A stretch of DNA of 64,000 nucleotides, taken from Streptomyces buecherae (GTDB lineage Bacteria > Actinomycetota > Actinomycetes > Streptomycetales > Streptomycetaceae). The DNA is taken from assembly GCF_014295035.1 (NCBI RefSeq), contig NZ_CP060404.1, positions 3,498,501 to 3,562,500 of the forward strand, in the 5' to 3' direction. Numbering within the stretch: the stretch's first letter is position 1; each line of letters begins with the position of its first letter. Positions 12,724 through 28,605 of this stretch are shown here, in pieces. Below the pieces are notes generated by a model. The model made no database searches, was not told where the DNA came from, and saw only the letters and a program-made list of their open reading frames with translations. A program made the translations under genes and the position numbers.

Positions 12724-12752
12724 AGCGTACCTACCGCATCGGCTCCGGTCAA
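12724..12752 (-). promoter_or_regulatory. rpsL operon promoter
   Basis: On the minus strand TTGACC (12747-12752) is followed after exactly 17 bases by TACGCT (12724-12729). This fits the vegetative (HrdB-type) consensus TTGAC-N17-TANNNT. The predicted start near 12717 gives a leader of about 240 nt. The A/T-rich spot stands out in the surrounding GC. Confidence 0.7.
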
Positions 12753-12961
12753 AACAAATGCACACGCGTAGGACACGCCGGGCGGCTCGCGGCGCTCCCG
12801 CTTACCGTAGTGCGCCCGCTCCCGTCGCGGAAGCGCGTCTCAGCCGCCGAACCCCGGCCGCGCCGCCACGCCCCCGCGCCCCCCAGCGCCCCCGCTGACG
12901 CGCCGGGAGCCGCCGGGCTCGGAGCCGTTCGCCCAGGTCAGGGCCGTGGACCGGGAGCGGG

Positions 12962-13492
12962 TCAGAGGCTCACCGCCACCAGGCCGAAGAGTATGACCAA
13001 CATGACCCCGAAGCTGAGCACCCCGTAGCCGAGCACCAGGCCGGCGATGGCCATGCCGTCGCCCTGCTCCCCCGTGCGACGGATCTCACCCCGCGCCTTG
13101 TGCCCCAGGATCACCGCCGGGATCGCCGTGACGCCGACCATGGTGCCGAGGATGCCGCACACCAGGGCGCCCGTCGCGCTCCCGTTGGTCCGCGCCGACG
13201 CCGGCAGGAAGGTCTGCGGCACCATCGGCGCCACCGGCCGCGGGGCGAACTGCGGCTGGGCCAGCGGCCCTTGGGGCAGGTCCCCGACCAACACCTGGAG
13301 TTCGCCGTACGTCTGCGCCTGGTAGGCCCGGGTGATGCGCTCCTCGTACTCGGGCTGTGGGAGCCGCCCCTCCGCGAAGCCGGCCTTCAGGACGTCCACC
13401 GCCCGCTCCCGCTCGGCGTGCGAGACACGCATCATCGGCGACTGATTCATCGGCTGGGCCGGTTGTCCGCCCTGCCACGGTTGGAACGCCAC
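12962..13492 (-). CDS. DUF1707 and DUF4190 domain membrane protein
   Basis: The 176-residue product starts at GTG 13492, chosen because GGGGGAGG lies seven bases upstream; the frame continues to 13555 without a ribosome site. Residues about 20-75 form a DUF1707 domain (MRVSHAERERAVDVLKAGFA, LPQPEYEERITRAYQAQT). After a Pro-rich linker there are two membrane segments (ALVCGILGTMVGVTAIPAVI and the C-terminal YGVLSFGVMLVILFGLVAVS) of the DUF4190 type, flanking GHKARGEIRRTGEQGDGMA. Function is unknown. It lies just downstream of the rpoC hairpin and upstream of rpsL. Confidence 0.82.
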   Translation of the reverse strand: MAFQPWQGGQPAQPMNQSPMMRVSHAERERAVDVLKAGFAEGRLPQPEYEERITRAYQAQTYGELQVLVGDLPQGPLAQPQFAPRPVAPMVPQTFLPASARTNGSATGALVCGILGTMVGVTAIPAVILGHKARGEIRRTGEQGDGMAIAGLVLGYGVLSFGVMLVILFGLVAVSL

Positions 13493-13537
13493 CCCTGTAC
13501 CTCCCCCAGCTAGACAGCTCCCTCTATCATCCACGAC

Positions 13538-13584
13538 GAACCGCGGGGCGGTCATCCCACACTGGGATGACCGCCCCGCGGTTC
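13538..13584 (-). terminator. rpoC downstream hairpin, probable terminator
   Basis: A perfect 22-bp inverted repeat (13538-13559 and 13563-13584) with a three-base loop lies about 70 bases after the rpoC stop. It has no U-run, as is common for streptomycete terminators. It sits directly ahead of the ribosome site of the DUF1707 gene, so it may also cap that transcript. Confidence 0.8.
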
Positions 13585-13656
13585 TACCGATGTTCCGCCA
13601 CCCGGCGGGCCCGGCCGGCCCGAAGGCCGTGACCGAGCCGTACGCCGTGCGCCGGC

Positions 13657-17571
<3,915 letters not shown>

Positions 17572-17693
17572 TTGTCGTCAATCCCTCTTTCAGGGTCGTG
17601 CCCCTCGCGTCAGCGAGAATTGGGGCTCTTCATCATGGTCTGTACGGGTCCTGGGCGACCGGGACGCCCGGGCGGGCGCCCCGGTCAGGCCCG

Positions 17694-21176
<3,483 letters not shown>

Positions 21177-21337
21177 GAGGGGGTCCTTCCGAGGGCTCGG
21201 ACTCACTACGCGCATACCGGTCCCCTACGGAGCACGCAGAAAGAATTCCCTGGTCAGGGTGGATCGGTCGGCGTACTCACGTGCGGGCTTGCCCCTGGTG
21301 ACGGGCAGGAGGCAGCTAAACGGCAGCGCAAAGGGTC

Positions 21338-21366
21338 AGTGTAGCCACTTGGCCCACTGATGTCCA
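21338..21366 (-). promoter_or_regulatory. rpoB promoter
   Basis: TGGACA (21361-21366) and TACACT (21338-21343) are separated by 17 bases on the minus strand, a good vegetative promoter. The predicted start near 21331 opens a leader of about 155 nt beginning with a CCCTTTGCGCTGCC-like stretch that I recall as conserved upstream of actinobacterial rpoB. rpoBC can therefore be transcribed separately from rplJL. Confidence 0.6.
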
Positions 21367-21679
21367 GAGCGGATATCCGGAGACTGGCAGTGCCAACCTC
21401 TCCCTCCGGGAGGGGTCGCCCCCTCGTTGTCTTCCAACGCCGTCTTCCAACGCCTGCGGCAAGGCTTCCCGCTTCGCGCTCGTTCCATGCCTTCGCCCGT
21501 CGACCGATCTGAGTCCGGTCCGACCTCGCGTCCTGAGAATTGCGCGCCACGTGCCGTTCGTCAAGGGCCACCCGGGCGCCGAGATCATCACACGCACACC
21601 GGCGGGGGCAACGAAGATCACCCTACCCGCAGGCACCGACAGGCGATCGACAAGACACCGTACCCCGTGCCCGAACGCG

Positions 21680-21713
21680 CCAGGGCGACCACCCGCTTGG
21701 GTGATCGCCCTGG
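21680..21713 (-). terminator. rplL-rpoB intergenic attenuator hairpin
   Basis: A 15-bp stem (21680-21694 with 21699-21713, four-base loop, one G-U pair on the minus transcript) lies about 55 bases after the rplL stop and upstream of the rpoB promoter. It lacks a U-run. The position matches the known partial terminator or processing site that lowers rpoBC expression relative to rplJL in bacteria. Confidence 0.7.
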
Positions 21714-21766
21714 AAACGACCGAGTCAGCGACTCAGGCCACGCGCGGCAGCGCGCGGAGTGAGGTG

Positions 21767-22153
21767 TTACTTGACCTCGACGGAGGCGCCGGCGCCCTCG
21801 AGGGACTCCTTGGCCTTGTCCGCGGCCTCCTTGTTGACCTTCTCCAGAACCGGCTTCGGGGTGCCGTCGACGAGGTCCTTGGCCTCCTTCAGACCCAGCG
21901 AGGTCAGCTCACGCACGACCTTGATGACCTGGATCTTCTTGTCGCCCGCACCGGTGAGGATGACGTCGAACTCGTCCTTCTCCTCGACGGCCTCGGCGGC
22001 GGCGCCACCAGCGGCACCCTGCGCGACGACGGCGGCCGGGGCGGCGGCGGTGACGTCGAACTTCTCCTCGAAGGCCTTCACGAAGCCGGCGAGCTCGATG
22101 AGGGTCATCTCCTCGAACTGGGCAAGCAGGTCTTCCTGGCTGAGCTTCGCCAT
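21767..22153 (-). CDS. rplL: 50S ribosomal protein L7/L12
   Basis: L7/L12 forms the stalk that recruits translational GTPases. The 128-residue product starts [20 protein letters not shown]. It has the flexible Ala-rich hinge (about 35-55) and the conserved C-terminal domain [20 protein letters not shown] with [18 protein letters not shown]. The ATG at 22153 follows a GGAAGGAC-type site; upstream frame extension is not conserved. It follows rplJ by about 130 bases. Confidence 0.97.
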   Translation of the reverse strand: MAKLSQEDLLAQFEEMTLIELAGFVKAFEEKFDVTAAAPAAVVAQGAAGGAAAEAVEEKDEFDVILTGAGDKKIQVIKVVRELTSLGLKEAKDLVDGTPKPVLEKVNKEAADKAKESLEGAGASVEVK

Positions 22154-22283
22154 GATGGCGGTCCTTCCACTAATTCGGCTGGTGCCGGATGTACATGTCG
22201 GCGGGCGTGTGCCTGACGGCATTGCTCCGTAGACGGGCCCGCTGCGACCGTCGCCCTAGGCGGCGGTCAATGCGTGAGCCGAA

Positions 22284-22814
22284 TTACTCGGCACCGCCCT
22301 GCTCGGCCTTCTGGGCGCGAAGCGCTTCCGCGGTGCGGACGAACTTCGACGGAAGCGCCTGGAAGAGCGCGGCAGCCTGGGACTGCTTGCCCTTCATGGC
22401 ACCCGCCAGCTTGGCGAGCAGAACCTCGCGGGACTCGAGGTCCGCAAGCTTGTTGATCTCGTCGGCGGACAGCGCCTCACCGTCAAGGACACCGCCCTTG
22501 ATGACGAGGTGGGGGTTGTCCTTGGCGAAGTCGCGCAGACCCTTCGCCGACTCCACCGGGTCACCGGTGACGAAGGCGATCGCCGTCGAACCCGTGAACA
22601 GGTCGTCGAGCGAGCTGATCCCGGCCTCGTTGGCCGCGATCTTGGTCAGCGTGTTCTTCGCCACGCGGTACTGGGCGTTCTCACCGAGAGCGCGGCGCAG
22701 CTCCTTGAGCTGCGCGACACTCAGGCCGGTGTACGCCGTGACCACTGCGGCATTGGAGCTGCGGAACTTGTCCGTCAGCTCGGCAACCGCGGCAGCCTTG
22801 TCGGGCCTCGCCAT
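22284..22814 (-). CDS. rplJ: 50S ribosomal protein L10
   Basis: L10 anchors the L7/L12 dimers and autoregulates its operon. The 176-residue product starts [20 protein letters not shown] and contains [16 protein letters not shown] and [13 protein letters not shown], typical L10. The ATG at 22814 has GGAAGGAGG nearby upstream. The gene is preceded by a structured leader of about 220 nt and followed by rplL. Confidence 0.97.
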   Translation of the reverse strand: MARPDKAAAVAELTDKFRSSNAAVVTAYTGLSVAQLKELRRALGENAQYRVAKNTLTKIAANEAGISSLDDLFTGSTAIAFVTGDPVESAKGLRDFAKDNPHLVIKGGVLDGEALSADEINKLADLESREVLLAKLAGAMKGKQSQAAALFQALPSKFVRTAEALRAQKAEQGGAE

Positions 22815-23033
22815 GAGCCTCGGCCTCCTTCCGGGTGATCGGACCGCATTGGCTGAAGGAAGGAGACTGGGCAAAACGAAACGCCCCGGCGCAGGCGCAC
22901 GGGGCGTGGCTCAACCGGAAGAACTCCGGGAACTCATCCACAGTCACCTGCGCAGGCCGTCCGCAGCTAGCGGAATCCTTCGGTCACCGTGTCTCTTGCG
23001 GAGACACCGCGACGACCAGCGGTCTTTGGCTTC
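22815..23033 (-). promoter_or_regulatory. L10-type autoregulatory mRNA leader
   Basis: The transcript between the predicted promoter and rplJ is rich in nested pairings, for example around GGTGTCTCCGCAAGAGACAC and CCGCTAGCTGCGG. It ends with an 8-bp stem ACGCCCCG/CGGGGCGT (22881-22907) followed by TTCGTTTT, which looks like an intrinsic terminator. Position and layout match the L10 leader family, where free L10 (with L12) represses its own operon. The terminator-like end suggests control by attenuation as well, which is inference. Confidence 0.7.
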
Positions 23034-23039
23034 TGTGGA

Positions 23040-23069
23040 AGAGTACGCGAACGTGTCGCGCACGGGCAA
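23040..23069 (-). promoter_or_regulatory. rplJ-rplL promoter
   Basis: TTGCCC (23064-23069) and TACTCT (23040-23045) are spaced by 18 bases on the minus strand. The predicted start at about 23033 gives a leader of about 220 nt. The promoter sits directly behind the lipoprotein stop. Confidence 0.55.
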
Positions 23070-23079
23070 ATCGGGGCCG

Positions 23080-23964
23080 TCAGCCCTGCGGCATCACGTC
23101 TTCGAAGTTGATGGTGTCCGAGGCGGGCGGCTCCTCGACGGTGACCTGGGTGCCGTAGTCGGAGTAGAAGACGGTGGCGTCGAACTTGCCCTGGCTGCTG
23201 TCGGCCTGCTCGCGCTTCTTGACCAGGAGGTTGTCGCCGTCGATCCACAGGTCGATGGTCTCGGTCTCCATGCCGCTCTGCTGGAGCTGCTGCTGCAGGT
23301 CCAGCAGGTCCTGCTTGGAGAGGTCCTTGGACTGCATCTGGGCCAGCTCGGAGACGTTCACCACGCCGGTGTAGTGGGTGGCCTTCGTGCCCCGCACGTC
23401 CTCCTTGCCGACCTCGCGCACCTTGCCCGTGGCGATCAGGATCTGCACGGCCCGCGACGGGTCGGTGTTCTGCATCTGGTCCTTGAGGAACTTGCCCGAG
23501 GGACCGGCCTTCTCGACGAGGGTGGCGTAGTCGTACTTCATCCAGTGCTTGCCCTTGCCCTGCGGCGAGCTGGCCAGCTCGTCGCCGAGGTTCATGAACA
23601 TCGCGTCCGGGGTGTAGCGGGCCTCGCGCGCCTTGCCGTTCGCGCCCGGCTGGCCGCCGCCGCTCTGCGTGATGTTCATCGTGGCGCGCATGCCGTTCGA
23701 CCAGTCCATGCTGCCGGACATGGTGGAGGTCATGCCCGCCATGGCGGTGGTGCCGTCCACCTTCGCCGAGTGCTGCTTGGTGGTGCTCTGCGAGGCGAGC
23801 TGGAGCGCGGCTATCGCGTTCTTCGCGGGGTCTCCCGACTTCTTCGTACCCTCGCCGTCACCGGAGTCGCTCCCGCACGCCGTCAGGCCCGCCAGCAACG
23901 CCAGGCCGCCGACCGCGGCGGCGGCACGCGTGCCAATCCGTACTGCCATACCGGAACTACGCAC
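23080..23964 (-). CDS. putative lipoprotein, LolA/LppX-like fold family
   Basis: The 294-residue product has a lipoprotein signal: charged start, hydrophobic AAAAVGGLALLAGL, and lipobox LTAC with Cys30 as the expected lipidation site. The mature part looks like the DUF/LppX group of extracytoplasmic proteins, with YTPDAMFMNLGDELASSPQG, HWMKYDYATL and IDLWIDGDNLLVKKREQ. These are thought to bind lipids or sense the envelope, but the function here is unknown. I keep the GTG at 23964 because GAGGGGGA lies just upstream; the ATG at 23949 lacks such a site. It lies between rplA and rplJ, as I recall for other streptomycetes. Confidence 0.8.
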   Translation of the reverse strand: MRSSGMAVRIGTRAAAAVGGLALLAGLTACGSDSGDGEGTKKSGDPAKNAIAALQLASQSTTKQHSAKVDGTTAMAGMTSTMSGSMDWSNGMRATMNITQSGGGQPGANGKAREARYTPDAMFMNLGDELASSPQGKGKHWMKYDYATLVEKAGPSGKFLKDQMQNTDPSRAVQILIATGKVREVGKEDVRGTKATHYTGVVNVSELAQMQSKDLSKQDLLDLQQQLQQSGMETETIDLWIDGDNLLVKKREQADSSQGKFDATVFYSDYGTQVTVEEPPASDTINFEDVMPQG

Positions 23965-24034
23965 AGGTCCCCCTCTTTAACTGCTGCTTACTGCCCCTCG
24001 CAGAGTAGCTGAGCAGAGACGGGGACAACGCGCA

Positions 24035-24064
24035 AGCCCCGCACCTTTGAGGAGGTGCGGGGCT
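24035..24064 (-). terminator. rplKA terminator
   Basis: A perfect 12-bp stem (24035-24046 and 24053-24064, six-base loop) lies about 27 bases after the rplA stop, with no U-run. It is a typical streptomycete terminator and separates rplKA from the lipoprotein gene. Confidence 0.8.
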
Positions 24065-24090
24065 CGTGTGGTCGCTCAGACGCCTGACGA

Positions 24091-24807
24091 TCAGACGGCG
24101 TCTTCCTCCACGAGGAGGTTGCGGGTGCGGTTGGAGTCGAGCGGGATGCTCGGCCCCATGGTGGTGGTCACCGCGGCCTTCTTGATGTAGCGGCCCTTCG
24201 CGGCGGAGGGCTTCAGACGCAGGATCTCGTCCAGCGCCGCCGCGTAGTTCTCGACCAGCTGCTGCTCACCGAACGACACCTTGCCGATGATGAAGTGCAG
24301 GTTCGAGTGCTTGTCGACGCGGAACTCGATCTTGCCGCCCTTGATGTCGGTGACGGCCTTGGCGACGTCGGGGGTCACGGTGCCGGTCTTCGGGTTCGGC
24401 ATCAGACCACGCGGACCGAGCACGCGGCCGAGGCGGCCGACCTTGCCCATCAGGTCCGGGGTGGCGACGACGGCGTCGAAGTCGAGGCGGCCCTTGGAGA
24501 CCTCGTCGATCAGTTCGTCGGAGCCGACGATGTCGGCCCCCGCGGCCTCCGCGGCAGCAGCACGGTCACCGGTCGCGAAGACCAGGACCCGGGCGGTCTT
24601 GCCGGTGCCGTGCGGCAGGTTCACGGTGCCACGGACCATCTGGTCGGCCTTGCGCGGGTCGACGCCCAGACGCATGGCGACCTCGACGGTCGCGTCGAAC
24701 TTGGTGCTGGTGGTGTCCTTCGCGAGACGGACGGCCTCAAGCGGGGCGTAGAGCCGCTCCCGGTCGATCTTCTCGTCCGCGCTGCGGAGAGCCTTGCTGC
24801 GCTTCAC
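24091..24807 (-). CDS. rplA: 50S ribosomal protein L1
   Basis: L1 forms the mobile stalk next to the E site and in many bacteria represses the L11 operon. The 238-residue product starts at GTG ([20 protein letters not shown]) and contains [20 protein letters not shown] and [18 protein letters not shown], diagnostic of L1. It follows rplK by about 115 bases and is followed by a strong hairpin. Confidence 0.97.
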   Translation of the reverse strand: MKRSKALRSADEKIDRERLYAPLEAVRLAKDTTSTKFDATVEVAMRLGVDPRKADQMVRGTVNLPHGTGKTARVLVFATGDRAAAAEAAGADIVGSDELIDEVSKGRLDFDAVVATPDLMGKVGRLGRVLGPRGLMPNPKTGTVTPDVAKAVTDIKGGKIEFRVDKHSNLHFIIGKVSFGEQQLVENYAAALDEILRLKPSAAKGRYIKKAAVTTTMGPSIPLDSNRTRNLLVEEDAV

Positions 24808-24923
24808 TGCTGCTCCTGGTAGTCACTCTCACGGCTACCGCCGCGAGTCAGGGATGGAGTCGTGGTCCGGGCCAGCGCCTGGCCCTGCCACTGGGGGCCG
24901 TGGCCCCGGGGACGTGGAGGTGC

Positions 24924-25358
24924 TCAGCCCTCGACCGTGACGCCCATCGAACGGGCGGTGCCCGCGATGATCTTCTCGGCGGCGTCGAGGTCGTTGGCGT
25001 TCAGGTCGGGCATCTTGGTGGTGGCGATCTCGCGGACCTGGTCGCGGGTGATCTTGGCGACCTTGGTCTTGTGCGGCTCGCCGGAGCCCTTGTCCACGCC
25101 CGCGGCCTTGAGGATCAGCTTGGCGGCCGGCGGAGTCTTGGTGATGAAGGTGAAGGAGCGGTCCTCGTAGACCGTGATCTCCACCGGCACGACCATGCCA
25201 CGCTGCGACTCGGTCGCGGCGTTGTAGGCCTTGCAGAACTCCATGATGTTGACGCCGTGCTGGCCCAGCGCGGGGCCGACCGGCGGCGCCGGGTTGGCGG
25301 CACCAGCCTGGATCTGGAGCTTGATCAGCCCCGTGACCTTCTTCTTCTTGGGAGGCAT
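24924..25358 (-). CDS. rplK: 50S ribosomal protein L11
   Basis: L11 forms the GTPase-associated centre, needed for RelA activation and thiostrepton binding. The 144-residue product starts [20 protein letters not shown] and includes [20 protein letters not shown] and the C-terminal [14 protein letters not shown], both conserved. The N-terminal proline region that contacts thiostrepton is intact. It is the first gene of the rplKA unit and lies about 65 bases from its predicted transcription start. Confidence 0.98.
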   Translation of the reverse strand: MPPKKKKVTGLIKLQIQAGAANPAPPVGPALGQHGVNIMEFCKAYNAATESQRGMVVPVEITVYEDRSFTFITKTPPAAKLILKAAGVDKGSGEPHKTKVAKITRDQVREIATTKMPDLNANDLDAAEKIIAGTARSMGVTVEG

Positions 25359-25429
25359 GTGCTCTCTCCGGGTCTGAGTGAGAGGTTTTCGCCGGCCATC
25401 CGGTCATCCGGATGGAGGCATACCGCACA

Positions 25430-25457
25430 ACGATAACGGGTATAGCTATGCGGCCAA
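25430..25457 (-). promoter_or_regulatory. rplK-rplA promoter
   Basis: TTGGCC (25452-25457) and TATCGT (25430-25435) are 16 bases apart on the minus strand in a conspicuously AT-rich patch. The -35 overlaps the U-run of the nusG terminator, so one short segment ends one transcription unit and starts the next. Confidence 0.6.
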
Positions 25458-25526
25458 AAACCAAGCAGGTCAGAAGGGGTGCCCGGGGGCCCTTGCGGGC
25501 GCCTCGGGCGGGCCTTCCGACCTGCT
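25454..25526 (-). terminator. secE-nusG terminator
   Basis: A 14-bp stem (25464-25477 with 25513-25526, one G-U pair) encloses a GC-rich structured loop. On the minus transcript it is followed by TTGGTTTTTGG. It lies about 27 bases after the nusG stop. Confidence 0.75.
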
Positions 25527-25552
25527 CGGCTGTGGCTGGGTGATCCGCGGGA

Positions 25553-26476
25553 TCAGTTCTTCTGGATCTGGTCGAAGCTCAGCTCGACCGGGGTCTCGCG
25601 ACCGAAGATCTCGACGAGGCCCTTGACCTTCTTCGAGTCGGCGTTGATCTCGTTGATCGTCGCCTGCAGCGTCGCGAACGGGCCGTCGGTGACGGTGACG
25701 GAGTCGCCCACCTCGAAGTCGAGGACCTGGACCTCGACCTTGCGGCTCGGCGCCGGGAGGCCGGACTCGGCGGCGGCGGCCTTGGCCGCTGCCTCCTCGG
25801 CCTCCGGGGCGAGCATCTTGACGATCTCGTCGAGGGTCAGCGGGTACGGGTCGTAGGCGTTGCCCACGAAGCCGGTGACACCCGGCGTGTTCCGCACGAC
25901 GCCCCAGGACTCGTTCGTCAGGTCCATGCGGACCAGGACGTAGCCGGGGAGCTTGTTCTGCCGAACCGTGCGGCGGTCGCCGTTCTTGATCTGGACGACC
26001 TCCTCCTGCGGCACCTCGGCCTGGAAGATGTAGTCCTCGACGTTGAGCGAGACGGCGCGCTGCTCGAGGTTGGTCTTCACGCGGTTCTCGTAGCCCGCGT
26101 AGGTGTGGATGACGTACCACTCGCCGGGAAGCGTGCGCAGTTCCTCGCGCAGTGCCTCGACCGGGTCCACGGCCTCTTCCGCCACGGCCTCGGCGGGCTC
26201 CTCGGCGTCCTCGTCCGCTTCTTCGGTGGCCTCGTCCGTGGCCTCGGCGGGCTCGTCCGCCTCGTCCGTCGCCTCGGTGTCGGCTTCCTCCGCCGCGACG
26301 TCCGCGTCCGCCGCCTCGTCGGCCGTGCCCGGGGCGTCCGCCTCCGCGGCGTCCGTCCCCTCGGCACCGTCGAGCGCGACGCCCTCCTCGGCCGGGGCAG
26401 CCGCCGGGTCGGCCGTCGCCGCAGCCTCTTCGCCCTCGCGGGGCTCGATGGCGTCGTTCAGGTTCGGGTCAGACAC
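25553..26476 (-). CDS. nusG: transcription termination/antitermination factor NusG
   Basis: NusG binds RNA polymerase and couples it to ribosomes or Rho. I start at GTG 26476 ([17 protein letters not shown]), giving 307 residues; the frame is open a little further upstream. Residues 1-110 are a very acidic, Ala/Glu/Asp-rich extension typical of actinobacteria. The NGN domain starts at [20 protein letters not shown] and the KOW domain lies near [20 protein letters not shown] second Ala-rich insert separates the domains. It follows secE by about 80 bases. Confidence 0.96.
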   Translation of the reverse strand: MSDPNLNDAIEPREGEEAAATADPAAAPAEEGVALDGAEGTDAAEADAPGTADEAADADVAAEEADTEATDEADEPAEATDEATEEADEDAEEPAEAVAEEAVDPVEALREELRTLPGEWYVIHTYAGYENRVKTNLEQRAVSLNVEDYIFQAEVPQEEVVQIKNGDRRTVRQNKLPGYVLVRMDLTNESWGVVRNTPGVTGFVGNAYDPYPLTLDEIVKMLAPEAEEAAAKAAAAESGLPAPSRKVEVQVLDFEVGDSVTVTDGPFATLQATINEINADSKKVKGLVEIFGRETPVELSFDQIQKN

Positions 26477-26557
26477 GGTGGCTGCTTCTTCCTGGCTACA
26501 AGAGGGGTGGAACGTGCGATAGGGGCGCCGCACGGGATCGCGGTGCCCTACGCGGGA

Positions 26558-26845
26558 TCAGCCGAAGATGTACTTGACGGCTTCGTTGAACCCGTAGTCA
26601 ATCACGGTAACAAGACCGATCATGATGACCACGAAGACGATCACTACGGTGGTGTACGTCGAGAGCTGGTTACGCGAAGGCCAGACAACCTTGCGCAGCT
26701 CGGCGACAATCTGGCGGTAGAACAGCGCGAGGCGGCCGAACGGCCCCTTCTTCCCGCGCTTGCCCCCGCGGCGGCCCTTCTTGGCGGCCTCGTCGTCTGG
26801 ACGACCGCTTTCAGGCGTCGCGGTGGAGCCAAGGGCTTCCGTCAC
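26558..26845 (-). CDS. secE: preprotein translocase subunit SecE
   Basis: SecE is the essential clamp of the SecYEG channel. The 95-residue product has a basic, Gly/Lys-rich cytoplasmic start, the conserved amphipathic FYRQIVAELRKVVWPSRNQL and one transmembrane helix (TTVVIVFVVIMIGLVTVIDY). This single-span form is the norm for Gram-positive bacteria. It lies directly between tRNA-Trp and nusG. Confidence 0.96.
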   Translation of the reverse strand: MTEALGSTATPESGRPDDEAAKKGRRGGKRGKKGPFGRLALFYRQIVAELRKVVWPSRNQLSTYTTVVIVFVVIMIGLVTVIDYGFNEAVKYIFG

Positions 26846-26955
26846 TCGTCCTCACCTGAATCCGGATCGTGGCCGTGCCGCGTCCGGTCCGGCCGCACAG
26901 CGGTGCAATTTGAGTACTGCGCATGCACACACCCGTCCGTGCTGGATGTGTGTAG

Positions 26956-27028
26956 CAGGGCCGGAGGGACTTGAACCCCCAACCGCTGGTTTTGGAGACC
27001 AGTGCTCTACCAATTGAGCTACGACCCT
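26956..27028 (-). tRNA. tRNA-Trp(CCA)
   Basis: The 73-nt cloverleaf has acceptor AGGGTCG paired with CGGCCCT, a D-arm with AGCTCAATTGGTAGAGC, anticodon stem-loop CTGGTCTCCAAAACCAG with anticodon CCA, and GGTTCAAGTCC in the T-arm. The discriminator is G, as expected for tRNA-Trp. CCA is not encoded. It precedes secE-nusG, an order common in actinobacteria. Confidence 0.97.
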
Positions 27029-27229
27029 TTGTGGCCCCCAACGTACAGCATCCGGCCGGCTGCACGGAGTGCGTGAGTGGACGCGGTTGTTGGGACCCGA
27101 CGACGCATGAGTGTACGTGCTGAACGGCCAACCGTCGAACGTTCGGCTGCGCGGCGACCGCGCGGTGGCTCCGCGTTCGCCTCGCAAACCCCCGTGCCGC
27201 TCCCGCTGGCGGTCTGCGACGATGCAGAC

Positions 27230-28465
27230 ATGACCGCTGCTACTCCGCAAGAGACCGCCCCCACCGACCGACGGGTATCGACCCGGGTCGGTTCGATCTC
27301 CGAGTCCGCCACCCTCGCCGTCGACGCCAAGGCCAAGGCCCTGAAGGCCGCCGGGCGCCCGGTGATCGGATTCGGCGCGGGCGAGCCGGACTTCCCGACG
27401 CCCGACTACATCGTCGAGGCCGCGGTGGAAGCCTGCCGCGACCCGAAGAACCACCGCTACACGCCGGCCGGTGGACTGCCCGAGCTGAAGGCCGCCATCG
27501 CCGCCAAGACGCTGCGCGACTCGGGCTACGAGGTCGAGGCGTCCCAGGTGCTGATCACCAACGGTGGCAAGCAGGCGATCTACGAGGCGTTCGCCGCCAT
27601 CCTCGACCCGGGCGACGAGGTCATCGTCCCCGCCCCGTACTGGACCACCTACCCCGAGTCGATCCGGCTCGCGGGCGGCGTGCCGGTGCCGGTGGTCGCG
27701 GACGAGACGACGGGGTACCGGGTCTCCGTCGAGCAGCTTGAGGCCGCGCGCACCGACCGGACCAAGGTCGTGCTGTTCGTCTCCCCCTCGAACCCGACCG
27801 GTGCCGTCTACTCACGTGAGCAGGTCGAGGCGGTCGGCCGCTGGGCCGTCGAGCACGGCCTGTGGGTGCTGACCGACGAGATCTACGAGCACCTGGTCTA
27901 CGGGGACGCCGAGTTCCACTCGCTGCCGGTGGTCGTGCCCGAGCTGCGCGACAAGTGCGTCGTGGTCAACGGCGTGGCCAAGACGTACGCGATGACCGGC
28001 TGGCGGGTGGGCTGGGTCGTCGGTCCCAAGGACGTCGTCAAGGCCGCGACCAACCTCCAGTCGCACGCCACCTCCAACGTCTCCAACGTGGCGCAGCGGG
28101 CGGCGCTCGCGGCGGTCTCCGGCGAGCTGGACGCGGTGGCGGCGATGCGCGAGGCGTTCGACCGGCGGCGCAAGACGATCGTGCGGATGCTGAACGAGAT
28201 CGAGGGCGTCGAGTGCCCCGTCCCCGAGGGCGCGTTCTACGCGTACCCGTCGGTGAAGGGCCTGCTCGGCAAGGAGATCCGCGGTAGGCGGCCCGCCACG
28301 TCGGTGGAGCTGGCCGAGCTGATCCTGGAGGAGGTCGAGGTGGCGGTCGTGCCGGGTGAGGCGTTCGGCACCCCGGGCTACCTGCGCCTTTCGTACGCGC
28401 TGGGCGACGAGGACCTGGCCGAGGGCGTGGGCCGGATGCAGAAGCTGCTGGCGGAGGCCCGCTGA
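27230..28465 (+). CDS. PLP-dependent aminotransferase (aspartate/prephenate type)
   Basis: A class I/II aminotransferase that transfers amino groups between aspartate (and possibly prephenate or other acids) and 2-oxoglutarate. The 411-residue product has [15 protein letters not shown] near the start, [26 protein letters not shown], the PLP lysine K251 in [15 protein letters not shown], and LRLSYALG at the C-terminus. I chose ATG 27230 because the protein aligns from there; the frame is open upstream to 27077. No clear ribosome site precedes it. It is divergent from tRNA-Trp and lies upstream of add. An aspC-like role is most likely, but substrate cannot be fixed. Confidence 0.92.
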   Translation: MTAATPQETAPTDRRVSTRVGSISESATLAVDAKAKALKAAGRPVIGFGAGEPDFPTPDYIVEAAVEACRDPKNHRYTPAGGLPELKAAIAAKTLRDSGYEVEASQVLITNGGKQAIYEAFAAILDPGDEVIVPAPYWTTYPESIRLAGGVPVPVVADETTGYRVSVEQLEAARTDRTKVVLFVSPSNPTGAVYSREQVEAVGRWAVEHGLWVLTDEIYEHLVYGDAEFHSLPVVVPELRDKCVVVNGVAKTYAMTGWRVGWVVGPKDVVKAATNLQSHATSNVSNVAQRAALAAVSGELDAVAAMREAFDRRRKTIVRMLNEIEGVECPVPEGAFYAYPSVKGLLGKEIRGRRPATSVELAELILEEVEVAVVPGEAFGTPGYLRLSYALGDEDLAEGVGRMQKLLAEAR

Positions 28466-28605
28466 CGGTGTGTTCGGGCCGCGCCGCGGCCGATGCGGGA
28501 GGACGGGCGTCCGGCGCGAGCCGGGCGCCCGTCCACGTGTGCGGGGTCCGCGCCGATCGGGGAATCCGGCTTCCGGGCGCGTCGGGCATACGGCAAGATC
28601 TGGGG

